DNA of 64,000 bases from Coriobacteriia bacterium (GCA_030652115.1 JAUSBK010000007.1:372001-436000); one strand, 5' to 3'; counted from the first letter of the stretch, positions 8,443 through 17,942 are shown. The notes: generated by a model not told the origin, from the letters alone. Numbers and translations are program-made.

Positions 8443-9110
8443 GCGAGTTGGAATGGGCCGGGATTGACCCAATCGTCTACCCCGGAGTTGCCTTCGGTTC
8501 GGGGTGCGATATCCAGGGTCCGTGTATCGTCGGCAAGCCCCCGCGAGGCACCGAGCCAGGGGAAGCATCCCTGTCGATGGGCGATGATTGTGTCGTCAGG
8601 CCGTTCACGACTCTGTACGCCGGATCGACATTTGGGCACCGCCTTCAGACGGGCCAGGGCGCCTCAGTGCGCGAAGACAATGTGGTGGGGGACGATGTGT
8701 CGATCGGGACCACCGCTGTACTGGAGTTCGGCAACCGCATCGGCAATAACGTCCGCATCCACTCGGGATGCTTTCTCGAGATGGTCACTATAGAGGACGA
8801 TGTGTTCATCGGGCCCAACACGGTGTTCACGGACGATCCACATCCGATGGGATGCCCACGGTACAAGGAGTGTGTTGGGGGACCCATCGTCCGCAGGTTT
8901 GCGCGGATAGGGGCGAACTGCACGATCCTTCCAGGCGTGGAGATCGGTGAGAACGCGCTCGTCGGGGCTGGCTCGGTGGTCGTTCACGACGTACCCGCCG
9001 GGGCCGTTGTCGTTGGGAATCCGGCGCGCGTTGTGAAGCGTGTGGAGGATCTGACCTGCCAGATGGAGTACTACGATCGACCGTACGACTGGCCACCGTA
9101 TCGCCGGTAG
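8439..9110 (+). CDS. Hexapeptide-repeat N-acetyltransferase (WbpD/WlbB-like)
   Basis: The 223-residue protein is built almost entirely of hexapeptide turns (VSIGTTAVLEFGNRIGNNVRIH, VFIGPNTVFTDD, IGANCTILPGVEIGENALVGAGSVV) and ends with VVVGNPARVVKRV. Trimeric left-handed beta-helix acetyltransferases use acetyl-CoA. ATG 8439 overlaps the stop of the dehydrogenase by four bases. In known clusters a WbpB-type dehydrogenase is adjacent to a WbpD-type acetyltransferase that acetylates the new 3-amino group, and the overlap here supports that role. It ends eight bases before the convergent minus-strand operon. Confidence 0.85.
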   Translation: MSELEWAGIDPIVYPGVAFGSGCDIQGPCIVGKPPRGTEPGEASLSMGDDCVVRPFTTLYAGSTFGHRLQTGQGASVREDNVVGDDVSIGTTAVLEFGNRIGNNVRIHSGCFLEMVTIEDDVFIGPNTVFTDDPHPMGCPRYKECVGGPIVRRFARIGANCTILPGVEIGENALVGAGSVVVHDVPAGAVVVGNPARVVKRVEDLTCQMEYYDRPYDWPPYRR

Positions 9111-9118
9111 CAGGCTGC

Positions 9119-10255
9119 TCAGGTCTGCGCCTCTAGTGCTTGCGCGAACAGGTCATCGTACGCGTCAAGCACTTTGGCGATTGAGTAGTCCGCTCTCGCT
9201 CGCTCGAGACCGACACGACCCCGGCGGATTCTCTCATCGGGATCAGCGGCAGCAGCATCGATGGCAGCGGATAGGTCCTCGCGGCTGTGCGACTTGGCGA
9301 CCCAGCCTGTCTCATCACGGCCTATGAGGTCGGCGATGCCACGGGTGGGGGTTCCTATGAGGGGGACACCCGAGGCCATGGATTCGAGTAGTGAACGTGA
9401 GAGACCCTCACGTGCAGAGACAAGCATGACCGCATCGCTCGCTCCCAGCAGTGCCGGCACGTCTCGGCGGTAGCCACAGAGCCGTACTCGGTCTTCCAGC
9501 CCGCGCCGAGCCGCATCTCGCCTCACCTCATCGAGTAGCGGTCCGTTCCCGGCGAACGCCACGTACACATTCGGGGTCTCCACCTCGGCGAGCGCAGCCA
9601 GAGCGAGTGCGTGCCGCTTGTTCGGGGTGAACTCCGCGATCATCGTGACCAGAATGGAGTCTGGCGGCACGCCGAGATCGGTCCTCATGCGTGCCCGCTC
9701 GGCTGTCGATGACGGGGCGTAGCCAGTGGGGTCGACCCCGATTCCCGGGAATCGCAAGACGCGCTCGGGGGGAATCGTCCTGAAGCCGCGCGCGGCCGAG
9801 TAGTCCTCGGCGTTGATCGTGACGAGGTAGTCGGTCCACGCTGCAGCCGCGCGCTCAACCGTGCGGTAGACGGCATTCACGAAACTTCGGCCACCCTCGT
9901 AGAAGTGGAAGCCGTGGGCGGTGTAGATCACGACCGGGCGCCCAGCACGCTTCCTGAGGGCGAAGCGAGTGATCATCGCGGCCACCGGCGTGTGAACCCA
10001 CACCAGGTCGTAGCTGCCTTCGGAGACCACCTGGCGCACGCGGCGGATGGCGCCGATGCTTGCGGGTGAGAACGGACTGCGCGTCCAGCCCGCGTCGAAG
10101 CGTGCATCGAAAGCGCTCGCGATGCGGTCGTTGGTCTCGGCGCCGCGGGCGAGCGCGTCCACGCGCCAGCCCGCCTCTCGGAGGTGTGCGGCGAAAGGCA
10201 GCAGGAACGCCTCGAGAGTGATGTCGACGGTGGTGACGAAGAGGGCTGAAGGCAT
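9119..10255 (-). CDS. Glycosyltransferase family 4
   Basis: A 378-residue GT-B protein. It starts MPSALFVTTVDITLEAFLLPFAAHLREAGW and has the long TAHGFHFYEGG loop found in CapM/WcaI-like GT4 enzymes. The donor domain shows MIAEFTPNKRHALALAAL, FAGNGPLLDEVRRDA and SAREGLSRSLLESMASGVPLIGT with its paired Glu residues. The start ATG overlaps the upstream gene's stop as TGATG, so 10255 is used. It is the last gene of the seven-gene minus-strand operon that begins at 17189. Donor and acceptor are unknown. Confidence 0.88.
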   Translation of the reverse strand: MPSALFVTTVDITLEAFLLPFAAHLREAGWRVDALARGAETNDRIASAFDARFDAGWTRSPFSPASIGAIRRVRQVVSEGSYDLVWVHTPVAAMITRFALRKRAGRPVVIYTAHGFHFYEGGRSFVNAVYRTVERAAAAWTDYLVTINAEDYSAARGFRTIPPERVLRFPGIGVDPTGYAPSSTAERARMRTDLGVPPDSILVTMIAEFTPNKRHALALAALAEVETPNVYVAFAGNGPLLDEVRRDAARRGLEDRVRLCGYRRDVPALLGASDAVMLVSAREGLSRSLLESMASGVPLIGTPTRGIADLIGRDETGWVAKSHSREDLSAAIDAAAADPDERIRRGRVGLERARADYSIAKVLDAYDDLFAQALEAQT

Positions 10256-11460
10256 CAGGGTCGCCTCCGTCGGGCGCAAAGCCTGTGCTGCAGCACTGTG
10301 TACGCAGCCACCAGGCGTTCGGCCTCGTTCGGCCAGTTGAGGCTTTCGTGCATCCGCCGGGCGCCCTCGCGCGAACGCTCGAGGAGCCCCGGCTCGGTGA
10401 AGAGCTGCTCGGCCGCGCGGGCGAACGACTCCGGATCGCAGGGAGTGAACGACAGGCCCGGACCGTACTCCTCGAGGTCGCGCTCGACCCCGGGCAGGCT
10501 CGCGGCGAGCACGGGCAGGCCTGCAGCCGCGTAGTCGTGCATCTTGTTCGGCGCACACAGGCTGTTGTTCAGGCAGTCGGGCACGTATGTGACGACCCCC
10601 GCGTCAGCCACAACGAGCCACGAGAGCATCTCGGCGGGCTTGACGGGCGGGAAGACATGGACTCGCCCGTGCTCGGCCGCCACGGCGAGACGTGCGGCCA
10701 GCTGCGGTGCGGGGGGCGGGTTGCCGATGAGCGCGAGGTGATACCGCTCGGGAAGCAGGGCGATCGCATCAACCACGGCGTCAAGACCGCGCGTGTCACT
10801 CAAGGCGCCCTGGTAGATGAGGAGTGTGTCCGCGGCGACGTCAGCTCTCATCTCGGCGGCGAGCGGATCAGGTGCGGGTCGCTGGGGCAGGAGCGGAGGC
10901 ACGTTGCGTATCGCGAGCGGGGGATCTGTCCGGTACGTGTGCGCCATCCGCTGGCTGCGGAGGTCGTTCGCAGCGATGACCAGCCACGCCATGCGAACGG
11001 CGGCCCACTCGAGCATGCGCCAGTTGCGGATGGTTCTGCGGGTGTGTCCTGACGTCTCCGGGTACAGTTCGTGTGCGTCGTAGACGAATGCTATGCGGCG
11101 GAGCGTGCTAAGGAGCATCCCCACCCAGACCGTGAAGATCTCGTGACAGTGGATGATGTCCGGATCGTCAGCGGTGGCGAGACTGATCCAGGCACGAGCC
11201 AACTGCGCGCGCCTGCGAAGCGCACCTACGCGTCGGCCGTTGGCCCCGAGGATCGAGGGAGGCGCGACGGCGCGGATCCGGATGCCGCCGACGGTCTCGG
11301 GTTGCAGCTCCGTCACGAGACAGGCGATCACCACATCGGCGCCGGCGTCCGCAAGTGCGGTTGCCTCGCGCAGAACGCGAGCGTCGAACGTGACGGGACT
11401 CGCAAGCAGCATCGTCACACGGAGTCCGTGGAGCGGACCTGCGGAGTGGGTCCCCATCAT
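10255..11460 (-). CDS. Glycosyltransferase family 4
   Basis: A 401-residue GT-B protein. Near the N-terminus, RVTMLLASPVTFDARVLREATALADAGADV is the pattern of GT4 enzymes with the conserved DARV turn; then come CHEIF and YDAHELYPET. The donor domain has LIYQGALSDTRGLDAVVDAIALL and ends in CAPNKMHDYAAAGLPVLAASLPG. Two adjacent ATGs occur at 11460 and 11457; the first overlaps the flippase stop (ATGA) and lies about 12 bases after a GGAGG. It is translationally coupled to the flippase before it and the glycosyltransferase after it. Confidence 0.87.
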   Translation of the reverse strand: MMGTHSAGPLHGLRVTMLLASPVTFDARVLREATALADAGADVVIACLVTELQPETVGGIRIRAVAPPSILGANGRRVGALRRRAQLARAWISLATADDPDIIHCHEIFTVWVGMLLSTLRRIAFVYDAHELYPETSGHTRRTIRNWRMLEWAAVRMAWLVIAANDLRSQRMAHTYRTDPPLAIRNVPPLLPQRPAPDPLAAEMRADVAADTLLIYQGALSDTRGLDAVVDAIALLPERYHLALIGNPPPAPQLAARLAVAAEHGRVHVFPPVKPAEMLSWLVVADAGVVTYVPDCLNNSLCAPNKMHDYAAAGLPVLAASLPGVERDLEEYGPGLSFTPCDPESFARAAEQLFTEPGLLERSREGARRMHESLNWPNEAERLVAAYTVLQHRLCARRRRP

Positions 11461-12989
11461 CGCTCGCCTGCCTCCTCGGGTGGGGAGGCGTGACTGGTGC
11501 GAGAGGGTAGTGAGCGAAGGACCCGCATCCCGAGTGTCTCGAGCTCGCGTAGCGGCGCTCGCATGGGCGAGTTGCGCATCACGAGCCATGCGAGTCCCAG
11601 TCCGCCGGCGCTCGCGCACGGTAGAAGAATCAGACTGGGTGCACCGACGGCCTCCAGCGCGAGTCGCAATCCCACGGCCACGGCGGCAGCAATCGCGGCT
11701 GTCATCAGCGACGGTACGATCGACGACGCGAACGCGGGGCCGGTGAGTCCGAGCAACCTGGTGGTGTGAGCCTGCATCGCGCCGCGAACGATCACGGTCG
11801 ACACGGTCACTCCAACGGCTATGCCCAGCACGCCCCACCGTGCGCCGAGCGCTGCCCCGGCACCGATCGCGACGAGCATCGCGAGACTCCACCACAGCTC
11901 CAGGTCAGCCCGGGCGAACGCCTTGAAGACGAGTCCAGCGAGTGTGGTCACGGCGATTGCGTATCCCGCAGCGCACAGGACTGTGAAGGGTTGGACTGCG
12001 GCGCTCCATTGCGGGCCGTAGATGACCTCGATCAGTGGACGTGCCAGCACTGCGGCCACCGCGAGGATCGGGCCCGCGATCAGAGCAGAATACGAAACGA
12101 CATCGAGGTATGCGCGACGCAGCCGCTGGACATCATCCTGTAGCGCCGCGAAGCCTGGCAGTGCTGCTTTCGAGACCACAGCGGGCAGTCTCCGGGCGGG
12201 GATGGACATCAGGTTGAACGCGACCGCGTAATGGCCGAGTGATGTAGCACCAAGCAAGCGGCCGACAAGGACATTGTCGACGTTTGCCGAGAAGAAGTTG
12301 GCGACTCCCGCGAGTGTCAGCACGCCGCCATAGGTGGCAAACGAGACTGCTTCGCGCCAGGCGAAGTGGAGGCGAGGGCGCCAACCTGCGCTTACGAACA
12401 TGGTTATCGCTGAGGCAAGCGCGGCTGCGAGGGTGCCAGCGACGATTGCCCATACACCCCAGCCGATAAGCGCCGCAGGAATCGAGACGAGTGCATCCAC
12501 GATGGCGGCCACCACACCGGCCGTGGCGATGGCTCGGAACCTGTACTGCCGCGTTAGCAGCACGCGCGGCACGAGCTCGATTGAGGCGACAAGGAACATG
12601 GCGGACATCGCCATCATCACCGGGCGCGCCTCGGGGGCGCGGTAGAAGGCGGCCACGAGCCCGGCTGCGGCCAGACCCAGCCCGGACACGACTACACCGA
12701 CGAAGATGTTCAGCCAGAACGCCGAGTGGATCTCCTCGTCCGAGAGATGCTGCCGTCTGATGAGGGCAGAGGAGAGTCCGAAGTCGTTCAGGATGGTAGC
12801 GAGTCCGAACACGGTGCCGATCATCGCCATCACCCCGAAGTCGCTCGGCCGGAGGAGGCGGGCTAGCACCACCGTGGTCAGAAACGCGACGGGTTGGCTC
12901 AGCACGAGCCCGAGGGCACTCCATGCCGCGGCCTTCGCCGACTTGTCCCGCAGGCCGCTCTTCGCGATGCCCGAGTCGGCGGATTGCAT
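11457..12989 (-). CDS. Wzx-type lipid-linked oligosaccharide flippase (PST/MOP family)
   Basis: This 510-residue integral membrane protein with about 12-14 helices should flip undecaprenyl-linked repeat units across the membrane. The N-terminal stretch AAAWSALGLVLSQPVAFLTTVVLARLL, then PSDFGVMAMIGTV and LNDFGLSSALIRRQHLSDEE, is the WzxC/PST family signature. The start ATG follows the methyltransferase stop by one base. It sits between a methyltransferase and glycosyltransferases, which fits Wzy-dependent assembly, although no Wzy polymerase was recognised in the window. Confidence 0.88.
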   Translation of the reverse strand: MQSADSGIAKSGLRDKSAKAAAWSALGLVLSQPVAFLTTVVLARLLRPSDFGVMAMIGTVFGLATILNDFGLSSALIRRQHLSDEEIHSAFWLNIFVGVVVSGLGLAAAGLVAAFYRAPEARPVMMAMSAMFLVASIELVPRVLLTRQYRFRAIATAGVVAAIVDALVSIPAALIGWGVWAIVAGTLAAALASAITMFVSAGWRPRLHFAWREAVSFATYGGVLTLAGVANFFSANVDNVLVGRLLGATSLGHYAVAFNLMSIPARRLPAVVSKAALPGFAALQDDVQRLRRAYLDVVSYSALIAGPILAVAAVLARPLIEVIYGPQWSAAVQPFTVLCAAGYAIAVTTLAGLVFKAFARADLELWWSLAMLVAIGAGAALGARWGVLGIAVGVTVSTVIVRGAMQAHTTRLLGLTGPAFASSIVPSLMTAAIAAAVAVGLRLALEAVGAPSLILLPCASAGGLGLAWLVMRNSPMRAPLRELETLGMRVLRSLPSRTSHASPPEEAGER

Positions 12990-12990
12990 C

Positions 12991-13761
12991 CTAACCGCCG
13001 GGGGTGTGCGCGACCGCGATCAGCCACGCACCCTTCGTCCCGAAGCGTCCCGTGACCCGGCGATCCAGCGCGACCCAAGCCTTCGCGGGAAGCGGACGCA
13101 GGGCGAGCCCGCCAAAGGGCCGGGCGTTGACCCGAAGGTAGGTAGGGCGACACTCGGTCACACGCAGCCCATGCGCTTCCATGCGCGCCGCCAGCGCGGC
13201 GCAGTCGAAAGAATGAAGATGGCCGTTCAGCGGCGATGCCTCTCCGCAGTGCATGCAGGTGACCATACGGATGTTCTCCTGGTTCGGCACGGTCACCACA
13301 AGGCGGCCGCCTGGCACCAGGATGCGGCGGGCCTCGGCGATCGCCGCATCGGGTTCGGGGATGTGTTCGAGTACCTCGGACAGGCAGACGGCACTGAACA
13401 TCTCCCGCGCGAACGGGAGTGCCGTGGCACTGCCGGCGTGCAGGGTAGCGCGCGAGCCGTGCGCGGCGATGTTCTGCGACGCGCGCTGCAGTCGGGACTC
13501 GGCAAGATCCACGCCGTGCAACTCGGCCCCGGTGGCTCCGAGCGCGATCAGGAGTCCTCCGAAGCCGCATCCTACGTCGAGGAAGACTTCGCCTGGCTTC
13601 AGTGCGAGCGCGGCCACGATCGTCTGCGTGCGCCGGCGTTCACCGTCCTGCTGCCAGGCTGGAAGGGCAGGGGTGAGGGGTATCCGACCACCTTCGGCTT
13701 CGTTGAGCGCCGCGATTCCGATGGGTGTTGGAGCGTGGTCGCCAGGCGACGCTTCCTGCAT
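12991..13761 (-). CDS. Class I SAM-dependent methyltransferase
   Basis: A 256-residue methyltransferase with the Rossmann core in order: EVFLDVGCGFGGLLIALGA (motif I), LHGVDLAESRLQRA (motif II), then CLSEVLEHIPEPDAAIAEARR and VPGGRLVVTVPN. The HxH-like loop VTCMHCGEASPLNGHLHSF is frequent in sugar and lipid methyltransferases. ATG 13761 has a strong GGGGAGG eight bases upstream, better than the in-frame ATG 13821, which would overlap the previous gene. It probably O-methylates a glycan residue; the target is not visible. Confidence 0.8.
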   Translation of the reverse strand: MQEASPGDHAPTPIGIAALNEAEGGRIPLTPALPAWQQDGERRRTQTIVAALALKPGEVFLDVGCGFGGLLIALGATGAELHGVDLAESRLQRASQNIAAHGSRATLHAGSATALPFAREMFSAVCLSEVLEHIPEPDAAIAEARRILVPGGRLVVTVPNQENIRMVTCMHCGEASPLNGHLHSFDCAALAARMEAHGLRVTECRPTYLRVNARPFGGLALRPLPAKAWVALDRRVTGRFGTKGAWLIAVAHTPGG

Positions 13762-13808
13762 GAGCGATGCCTCCCCTGCGGAGCTCCGGCCCGGTTCGCA
13801 TGATGCGC

Positions 13809-15062
13809 CTACAGTGTACATGCCTGTCCGATGACCCGAAGGAACTCGGAGGTCATGGTGTCACGCGTGAACGGCAACGGACGCGTCTCGAGCGTCCACG
13901 AGAAGCTCGCCCGGGCCCGTGCCATCTCCCAGTACCGCAGCACACACGCATCGAGTTCCTCGGGCGTGTCCGGGCAGTCCACGCCCGGCAGCGGCTCGAG
14001 TATTCGGCGCATCTCGCTCTCAGGGCGCGCGCCGAGCAACAGGATCGTCTTGCCGGCGGCGAGGTAGTGATAGGTCTTGAGTGGCACGCTCGAGACGTCC
14101 TCGGGCCACGCGAGGAGCAGTGCGATGTCGACGGTGCCGACTGCGGCGGGCACATCGGACGGCGGAATCCAGCCGTGGAGGTGGAGTGCGTCCGCGAGGC
14201 CCGTTTCGGTGGCATCGCGCGACACTGTATCGTCGACGTAGCCGTACATGTGCACTTCGGCCCGCGCGGGATCGATGCGTCCGCTGTTCGCCAGCCTGCG
14301 TACCGACTCGAGCAGGGGCCGGATCGTACGCCGTCCTGCGTACCACACGCCGAAATGGCCGAAGCGCAGCGTGCCGTCCGGCATCCGTTCTTCCGGGGTC
14401 TGCCATGGCGCGGTATCGACGCCCGTGTAGACAGTGGTGGCGAGCACACCTGGATAGCGCCGCTCGAGGGTCGCGGTGAAGTCGGGCGCGGCCGACGTCA
14501 ATGCAGATGCCGCGCGGATGAGTCGCCGCTCCAACCATCGGTCGATCGTTCGCCGAATGCCGCGGAAGCGGTACGTTCCGTTGTCAGTCCAGAGGTCGCG
14601 GAAGTCGAGTACAAGGGGCACCCTCAACCGCTGAGCGAGTGCTCGACCCACCACGAGCGCGGTTGCGGGTGAGAACGAAGCGATCACAATGTCGGCATTT
14701 CCCAGCTCCGCCGGAAGCGCACGCAGTTGGCGCCGACAAGCACCAATCCATCCGTGAAACCTATCGGGGTGCTGGAAGAACGTCTCGTAAAACGATGCCC
14801 CGGTGCGTACGATACGCTCGGCGAAGCGACCTCTTGTACGCGCGACCTGGGCGATGTTGTCCTCGGCACCCAAGCCCACCGCTCGTTTCACCCTTCCGCC
14901 AGCACTCTGGAACGGCACGACGATCGTCGCGTAGCAAGGATCGGCCGCCCTGGCCTCCGCGGTCACGTAGACGACCTCGTGTCCGGCCAGGCTCAGGCCC
15001 TCGGCCAGACTGCGGGCCCGCTGCATCCGCGCGAACTCGAGGCAGACGATGATGACCTTCAC
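13809..15062 (-). CDS. Glycosyltransferase family 4
   Basis: A 417-residue GT-B protein starting MKVIIVCLEFARMQRARSLAEGLSLAGHEVVYV. The middle has VLDFRDLWTDNGTY, as in GT4 enzymes with an acceptor-domain DLW motif. The donor domain shows LRFGHFGVWYAG, LHGWIPPSDVPAAV and LKTYHYLAAGKTILLLG, a weaker form of the usual E-x7-E region. GTG 15062 overlaps the upstream stop (GTGA), so it is preferred to a longer frame. Part of the 17189-9119 operon. Confidence 0.82.
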   Translation of the reverse strand: MKVIIVCLEFARMQRARSLAEGLSLAGHEVVYVTAEARAADPCYATIVVPFQSAGGRVKRAVGLGAEDNIAQVARTRGRFAERIVRTGASFYETFFQHPDRFHGWIGACRRQLRALPAELGNADIVIASFSPATALVVGRALAQRLRVPLVLDFRDLWTDNGTYRFRGIRRTIDRWLERRLIRAASALTSAAPDFTATLERRYPGVLATTVYTGVDTAPWQTPEERMPDGTLRFGHFGVWYAGRRTIRPLLESVRRLANSGRIDPARAEVHMYGYVDDTVSRDATETGLADALHLHGWIPPSDVPAAVGTVDIALLLAWPEDVSSVPLKTYHYLAAGKTILLLGARPESEMRRILEPLPGVDCPDTPEELDACVLRYWEMARARASFSWTLETRPLPFTRDTMTSEFLRVIGQACTL

Positions 15063-16039
15063 GCGGCACCTTCTGCGGCGGCACTCCGGAGCCACTCGGC
15101 CAGACGGGGGTAGCAGCGTTCAGGCGAATAGCGTTCGCGCGTTGAGGCAGCGATCACCTCGTTGGCAAGGAGTTCGCCTGTGACATGACGCTCGCAGAGT
15201 GCACGGAGCTCCTTCACGAGTGCGTCCGTGTCACCGAACGGGACGAAGATGACGCCCTCCTGGTCGTACGAGTAGATGACCGGCCGACCATAGGAGAGAG
15301 CCTCGAGCACGGTTCCGCCGCAGCCGTCATGCTCCACCATTCGCACGAGACACGAAGACTCGACGAACCAACGGGCGGGGTCCTCCTGCCAGCCGAGGAA
15401 CTCGATGTTGGATGGCGTCACGCCGCTACCGGTTCCCCCAAGCACCCTGAAGTGGACGTCCGGCAGCTGACGCGCGGCTTCGAATACCGCAGGGGCGCCG
15501 TAGAACTCCGGTCGCGCATCCGGGATGTAGGTGAGAACGGAGAACTGTGCGGGGAGCGGTGCCACGCCGGTGCCCGTCGCGCGATTCATGGGCGGGTGTG
15601 GTAGGAGATCCGCATCCACGCCCACCTGGGCCAGCTCGTCCACGAGGCGCTGGGCGACGGCTCCGTGTCTGGCCGCTGCAAGCTCGCGTTGCAGCCAGCG
15701 CGGCCAGACGTCGGCTTCGGCGTCTCGCGTGAGTCCCTGCACGTCGGTCCCTATCCAGTAGTACGCGGTCTTCTGACCCGGGTGCAGCTGCCGCGCTGCG
15801 CGCAGGGCGGCATCTGCGAGGCGCCCGCGCCATGTTCGCGCGCCTGGTCGGAAGCCGATGCGAACGACGACGTTAGCGCGAGCCAGCGCCAGCCACACGG
15901 ACGATCGGAGCGCGTCTGTCACGCGGTCGAGGGGCGCGACAGTGACCTGAAGCCCTGCGTGGTCGCGGAGTCCCTCTGCGAGGAGCGCAGCCCATCTCCC
16001 CTGGCCGGTGAAGACGATATCGCGAGTGGTCACCGTCAA
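15059..16039 (-). CDS. Divergent glycosyltransferase (GT-B fold)
   Basis: A 326-residue protein. Recognisable pieces are a short N-terminal Rossmann part (IVFTGQGRWAALLAEGLRDH), AYYWIGTDVQG, and a C-terminal donor-binding part with EFLGWQEDPARWFVESSCLV followed by RMVEHDGCGGTVLEALSYG and PVIYSY, equivalent to the GT4 E-x7-E region. It is shorter than typical GT4 enzymes. TTG 16039 is chosen because AAGGAG lies seven bases upstream. Its stop overlaps the start of the next gene. Family assignment is by pattern and is less certain than for its neighbours. Confidence 0.7.
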   Translation of the reverse strand: MTVTTRDIVFTGQGRWAALLAEGLRDHAGLQVTVAPLDRVTDALRSSVWLALARANVVVRIGFRPGARTWRGRLADAALRAARQLHPGQKTAYYWIGTDVQGLTRDAEADVWPRWLQRELAAARHGAVAQRLVDELAQVGVDADLLPHPPMNRATGTGVAPLPAQFSVLTYIPDARPEFYGAPAVFEAARQLPDVHFRVLGGTGSGVTPSNIEFLGWQEDPARWFVESSCLVRMVEHDGCGGTVLEALSYGRPVIYSYDQEGVIFVPFGDTDALVKELRALCERHVTGELLANEVIAASTRERYSPERCYPRLAEWLRSAAAEGAA

Positions 16040-16076
16040 CCTGGTACTCCTTCAAGCCGTGTAGGTCGTGCCGCCA

Positions 16077-17189
16077 CTATACCGTCCGTGTTCGCTCGAG
16101 GACGCGTTCGATGACACGACTTGTCGCAGCGGAACGAGCAGTCCATGTGGCCTCGGCAAGAACCGCGCGGCGACCCCTCGCGCCGCTTTCGGTGGCCGCT
16201 TCCGGCTGCCCGGCCACCTCGGCGACCGTCCTCGCGATTGCGTGGGCGTCACCCTCCGGGACTACGACCCCACAGCTGTGGGCACGGACGATGGCAGCTG
16301 TGCCACTCGCCTCGGACACAATAGCCGGACGTCCGCAGGCGAGTATCTCGAACACCTTCACTGCCGAAGGGAGCGGTCTTCCGGGCACGGCGTCCTGGAC
16401 GCTCAGCCCCGCGACGCTGCCTGTCACCAGCCCGGGGACCTCCCGATAGGGAATGGTGCCGAGGTACACGACCCGGTCCGACAGGCGAGTCGCGCGTTCA
16501 ACCGACGTCCGTAGGGCACCGTCGCCCGCGATCACCAGCGCGACGTCCTTCGGCCACTCGGCGGAGTGCGCCGCCTCGAGCATCGTGTCGACGCCTTGCC
16601 ACGGCGCAAGCGCGCCGAAGAAGGTCACGTAACGAGGGGGAAGGCCCTGACGGGGCGGAGCGTCGGGTGAGAACAGCAGGGTGTTCGCACCGTTGGGGAT
16701 GACCGACACCTCCACGTCCGGCGCCTCGGCGCGAAGCCACTCGGCGAGCGCGTCCGACACGGCGATGAGCGCCGCCGCCCGGCGGTATTGCGTTCGCTGC
16801 CAGTACACGATGAGCGGGCGGAGCGGCCGCACCGCCGGCCATGCAGCGAACACGTCCTGGTAGGGACCGTTGCACTCGTGGATCACCGGGACACCCGCGG
16901 CAGCGGCCGCACGAGCGGCCGGGAAGGCGAACGGGTGGGCGCGAACGTACAAGGCGTCGTAGCGGTCGACTGCGGTCGCTAGCAGACGCTGCACCGTCCG
17001 AAACTCAGCAAGACGCGAGAGCACCCCCGGGTTCGCGTCTGTGTACGTCGGCTCGTACAGATCGACACCCCAGCCGAGGTCGCGGAGCCCGGAAACGATT
17101 TCGTTCACGTGCGCGTGAGCGGCCTGGCCTTCCTGCGTGGCCTGCAGCGTGAGGTATGCGATTCTTCCCGTGTTTCGGCTGTCGACCAC
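16077..17189 (-). CDS. Glycosyltransferase family 4
   Basis: A 370-residue GT-B protein and probably the first gene of the minus-strand operon. It has RIAYLTLQATQEGQAAHAHVNEIV near the start, the GT4 loop IHECNGPYQDVF, and a donor domain with YVTFFGALAPWQGVDTMLEAAH, VIAGDGALRTSVERAT and PSAVKVFEILACGRPAIV. The start is taken as GTG 17189 because a GGAGG lies seven bases before it; the ATG at 17255 is also in frame but has no ribosome site. It diverges from the acyltransferase gene at 17278, leaving 88 bases for two promoters. Confidence 0.85.
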   Translation of the reverse strand: MVDSRNTGRIAYLTLQATQEGQAAHAHVNEIVSGLRDLGWGVDLYEPTYTDANPGVLSRLAEFRTVQRLLATAVDRYDALYVRAHPFAFPAARAAAAAGVPVIHECNGPYQDVFAAWPAVRPLRPLIVYWQRTQYRRAAALIAVSDALAEWLRAEAPDVEVSVIPNGANTLLFSPDAPPRQGLPPRYVTFFGALAPWQGVDTMLEAAHSAEWPKDVALVIAGDGALRTSVERATRLSDRVVYLGTIPYREVPGLVTGSVAGLSVQDAVPGRPLPSAVKVFEILACGRPAIVSEASGTAAIVRAHSCGVVVPEGDAHAIARTVAEVAGQPEAATESGARGRRAVLAEATWTARSAATSRVIERVLERTRTV

Positions 17190-17277
17190 AGCAGAACCTC
17201 CGCGGCTGGTCCCGCTCTGCTGCACGGGGCTCTGGTAGGATTCACTGAACGACATTGTAGCGGGAGGTGACGGGGCC

Positions 17278-17841
17278 GTGGCGTTTCGCTCTGTGCTGCT
17301 GGCTCTTCGGAGCATGTGGGTGGGCGATCCCGCCCTACCCGCTAACCTTCGAGTGGGCCGTGATGTCTATATCGGTCCGCACGTGAACCTAGACTGGAGC
17401 TATGGCCACCTGATTTCGATAGGCGACCAGGCAACCCTGGTCGCCGGTGCACGCATTCTCTGTCATGACGCGTCGAGCAATCGGCGGTTGGGTGTGACCT
17501 GGTGTGCGCCCGTCACCATCGGTGCCAGAGCCTATATTGGTGCGGATTCACTGATCCTCCCCGGTGTTTCTGTGGGCGACGATGCGGTGGTCGCGGCGGG
17601 TGCGGTGGTCAGCAGAGATGTCGCCGCGGGGACCGTCGTTGCCGGAGTGCCCGCACGTCGAATCGGCACGACAGCGGACCTGGACAACAAGCGACGGGAG
17701 CTGCTTAAGTCGAGGCCTGTCTTCAGGCTGGAGGACTCCGGGCGTGATGGTTCGGTGAGTGCTGTGGCAGAGATGATCGAGGCGGCTGAGGAGGGTGGCT
17801 TCTTCGTGGGTGAGGCAACTCAGGGCGTGGACGCCCACTAG
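17278..17841 (+). CDS. Hexapeptide-repeat acyltransferase
   Basis: The 187-residue protein has hexapeptide turns (VYIGPHVNLDW, ISIGDQATLVAGARIL, VTIGARAYIGADSLILPGVSVG) and the common ending TVVAGVPARRIG. The His in ILCHDASS is placed like the catalytic His of the LacA/WbbJ class. An acidic C-terminal tail of about 50 residues follows the helix. It heads a set with a PglC-like transferase, a DegT aminotransferase and a PglF-like dehydratase, so it could supply the N-acetyl step of a bacillosamine-like pathway; it lacks the N-terminal domain of PglD, so O-acetylation is equally possible. Confidence 0.78.
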   Translation: MAFRSVLLALRSMWVGDPALPANLRVGRDVYIGPHVNLDWSYGHLISIGDQATLVAGARILCHDASSNRRLGVTWCAPVTIGARAYIGADSLILPGVSVGDDAVVAAGAVVSRDVAAGTVVAGVPARRIGTTADLDNKRRELLKSRPVFRLEDSGRDGSVSAVAEMIEAAEEGGFFVGEATQGVDAH

Positions 17842-17942
17842 GCGTCCGTATCGCATCGTCCGGCCAGGAACACGTTCCGTGCAACCGCGGCTGCGTCCAG
17901 ACCTCGTTGCCGACAGCCCTGGTTCGGCGCTCGCGTAGACGC

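Noticed and set aside
17278-17841. Naming this gene pglD
   Set aside because: It lacks the N-terminal nucleotide-sugar-binding domain of PglD and has the loop and His of O-acetyltransferases, so only the hexapeptide fold is claimed.
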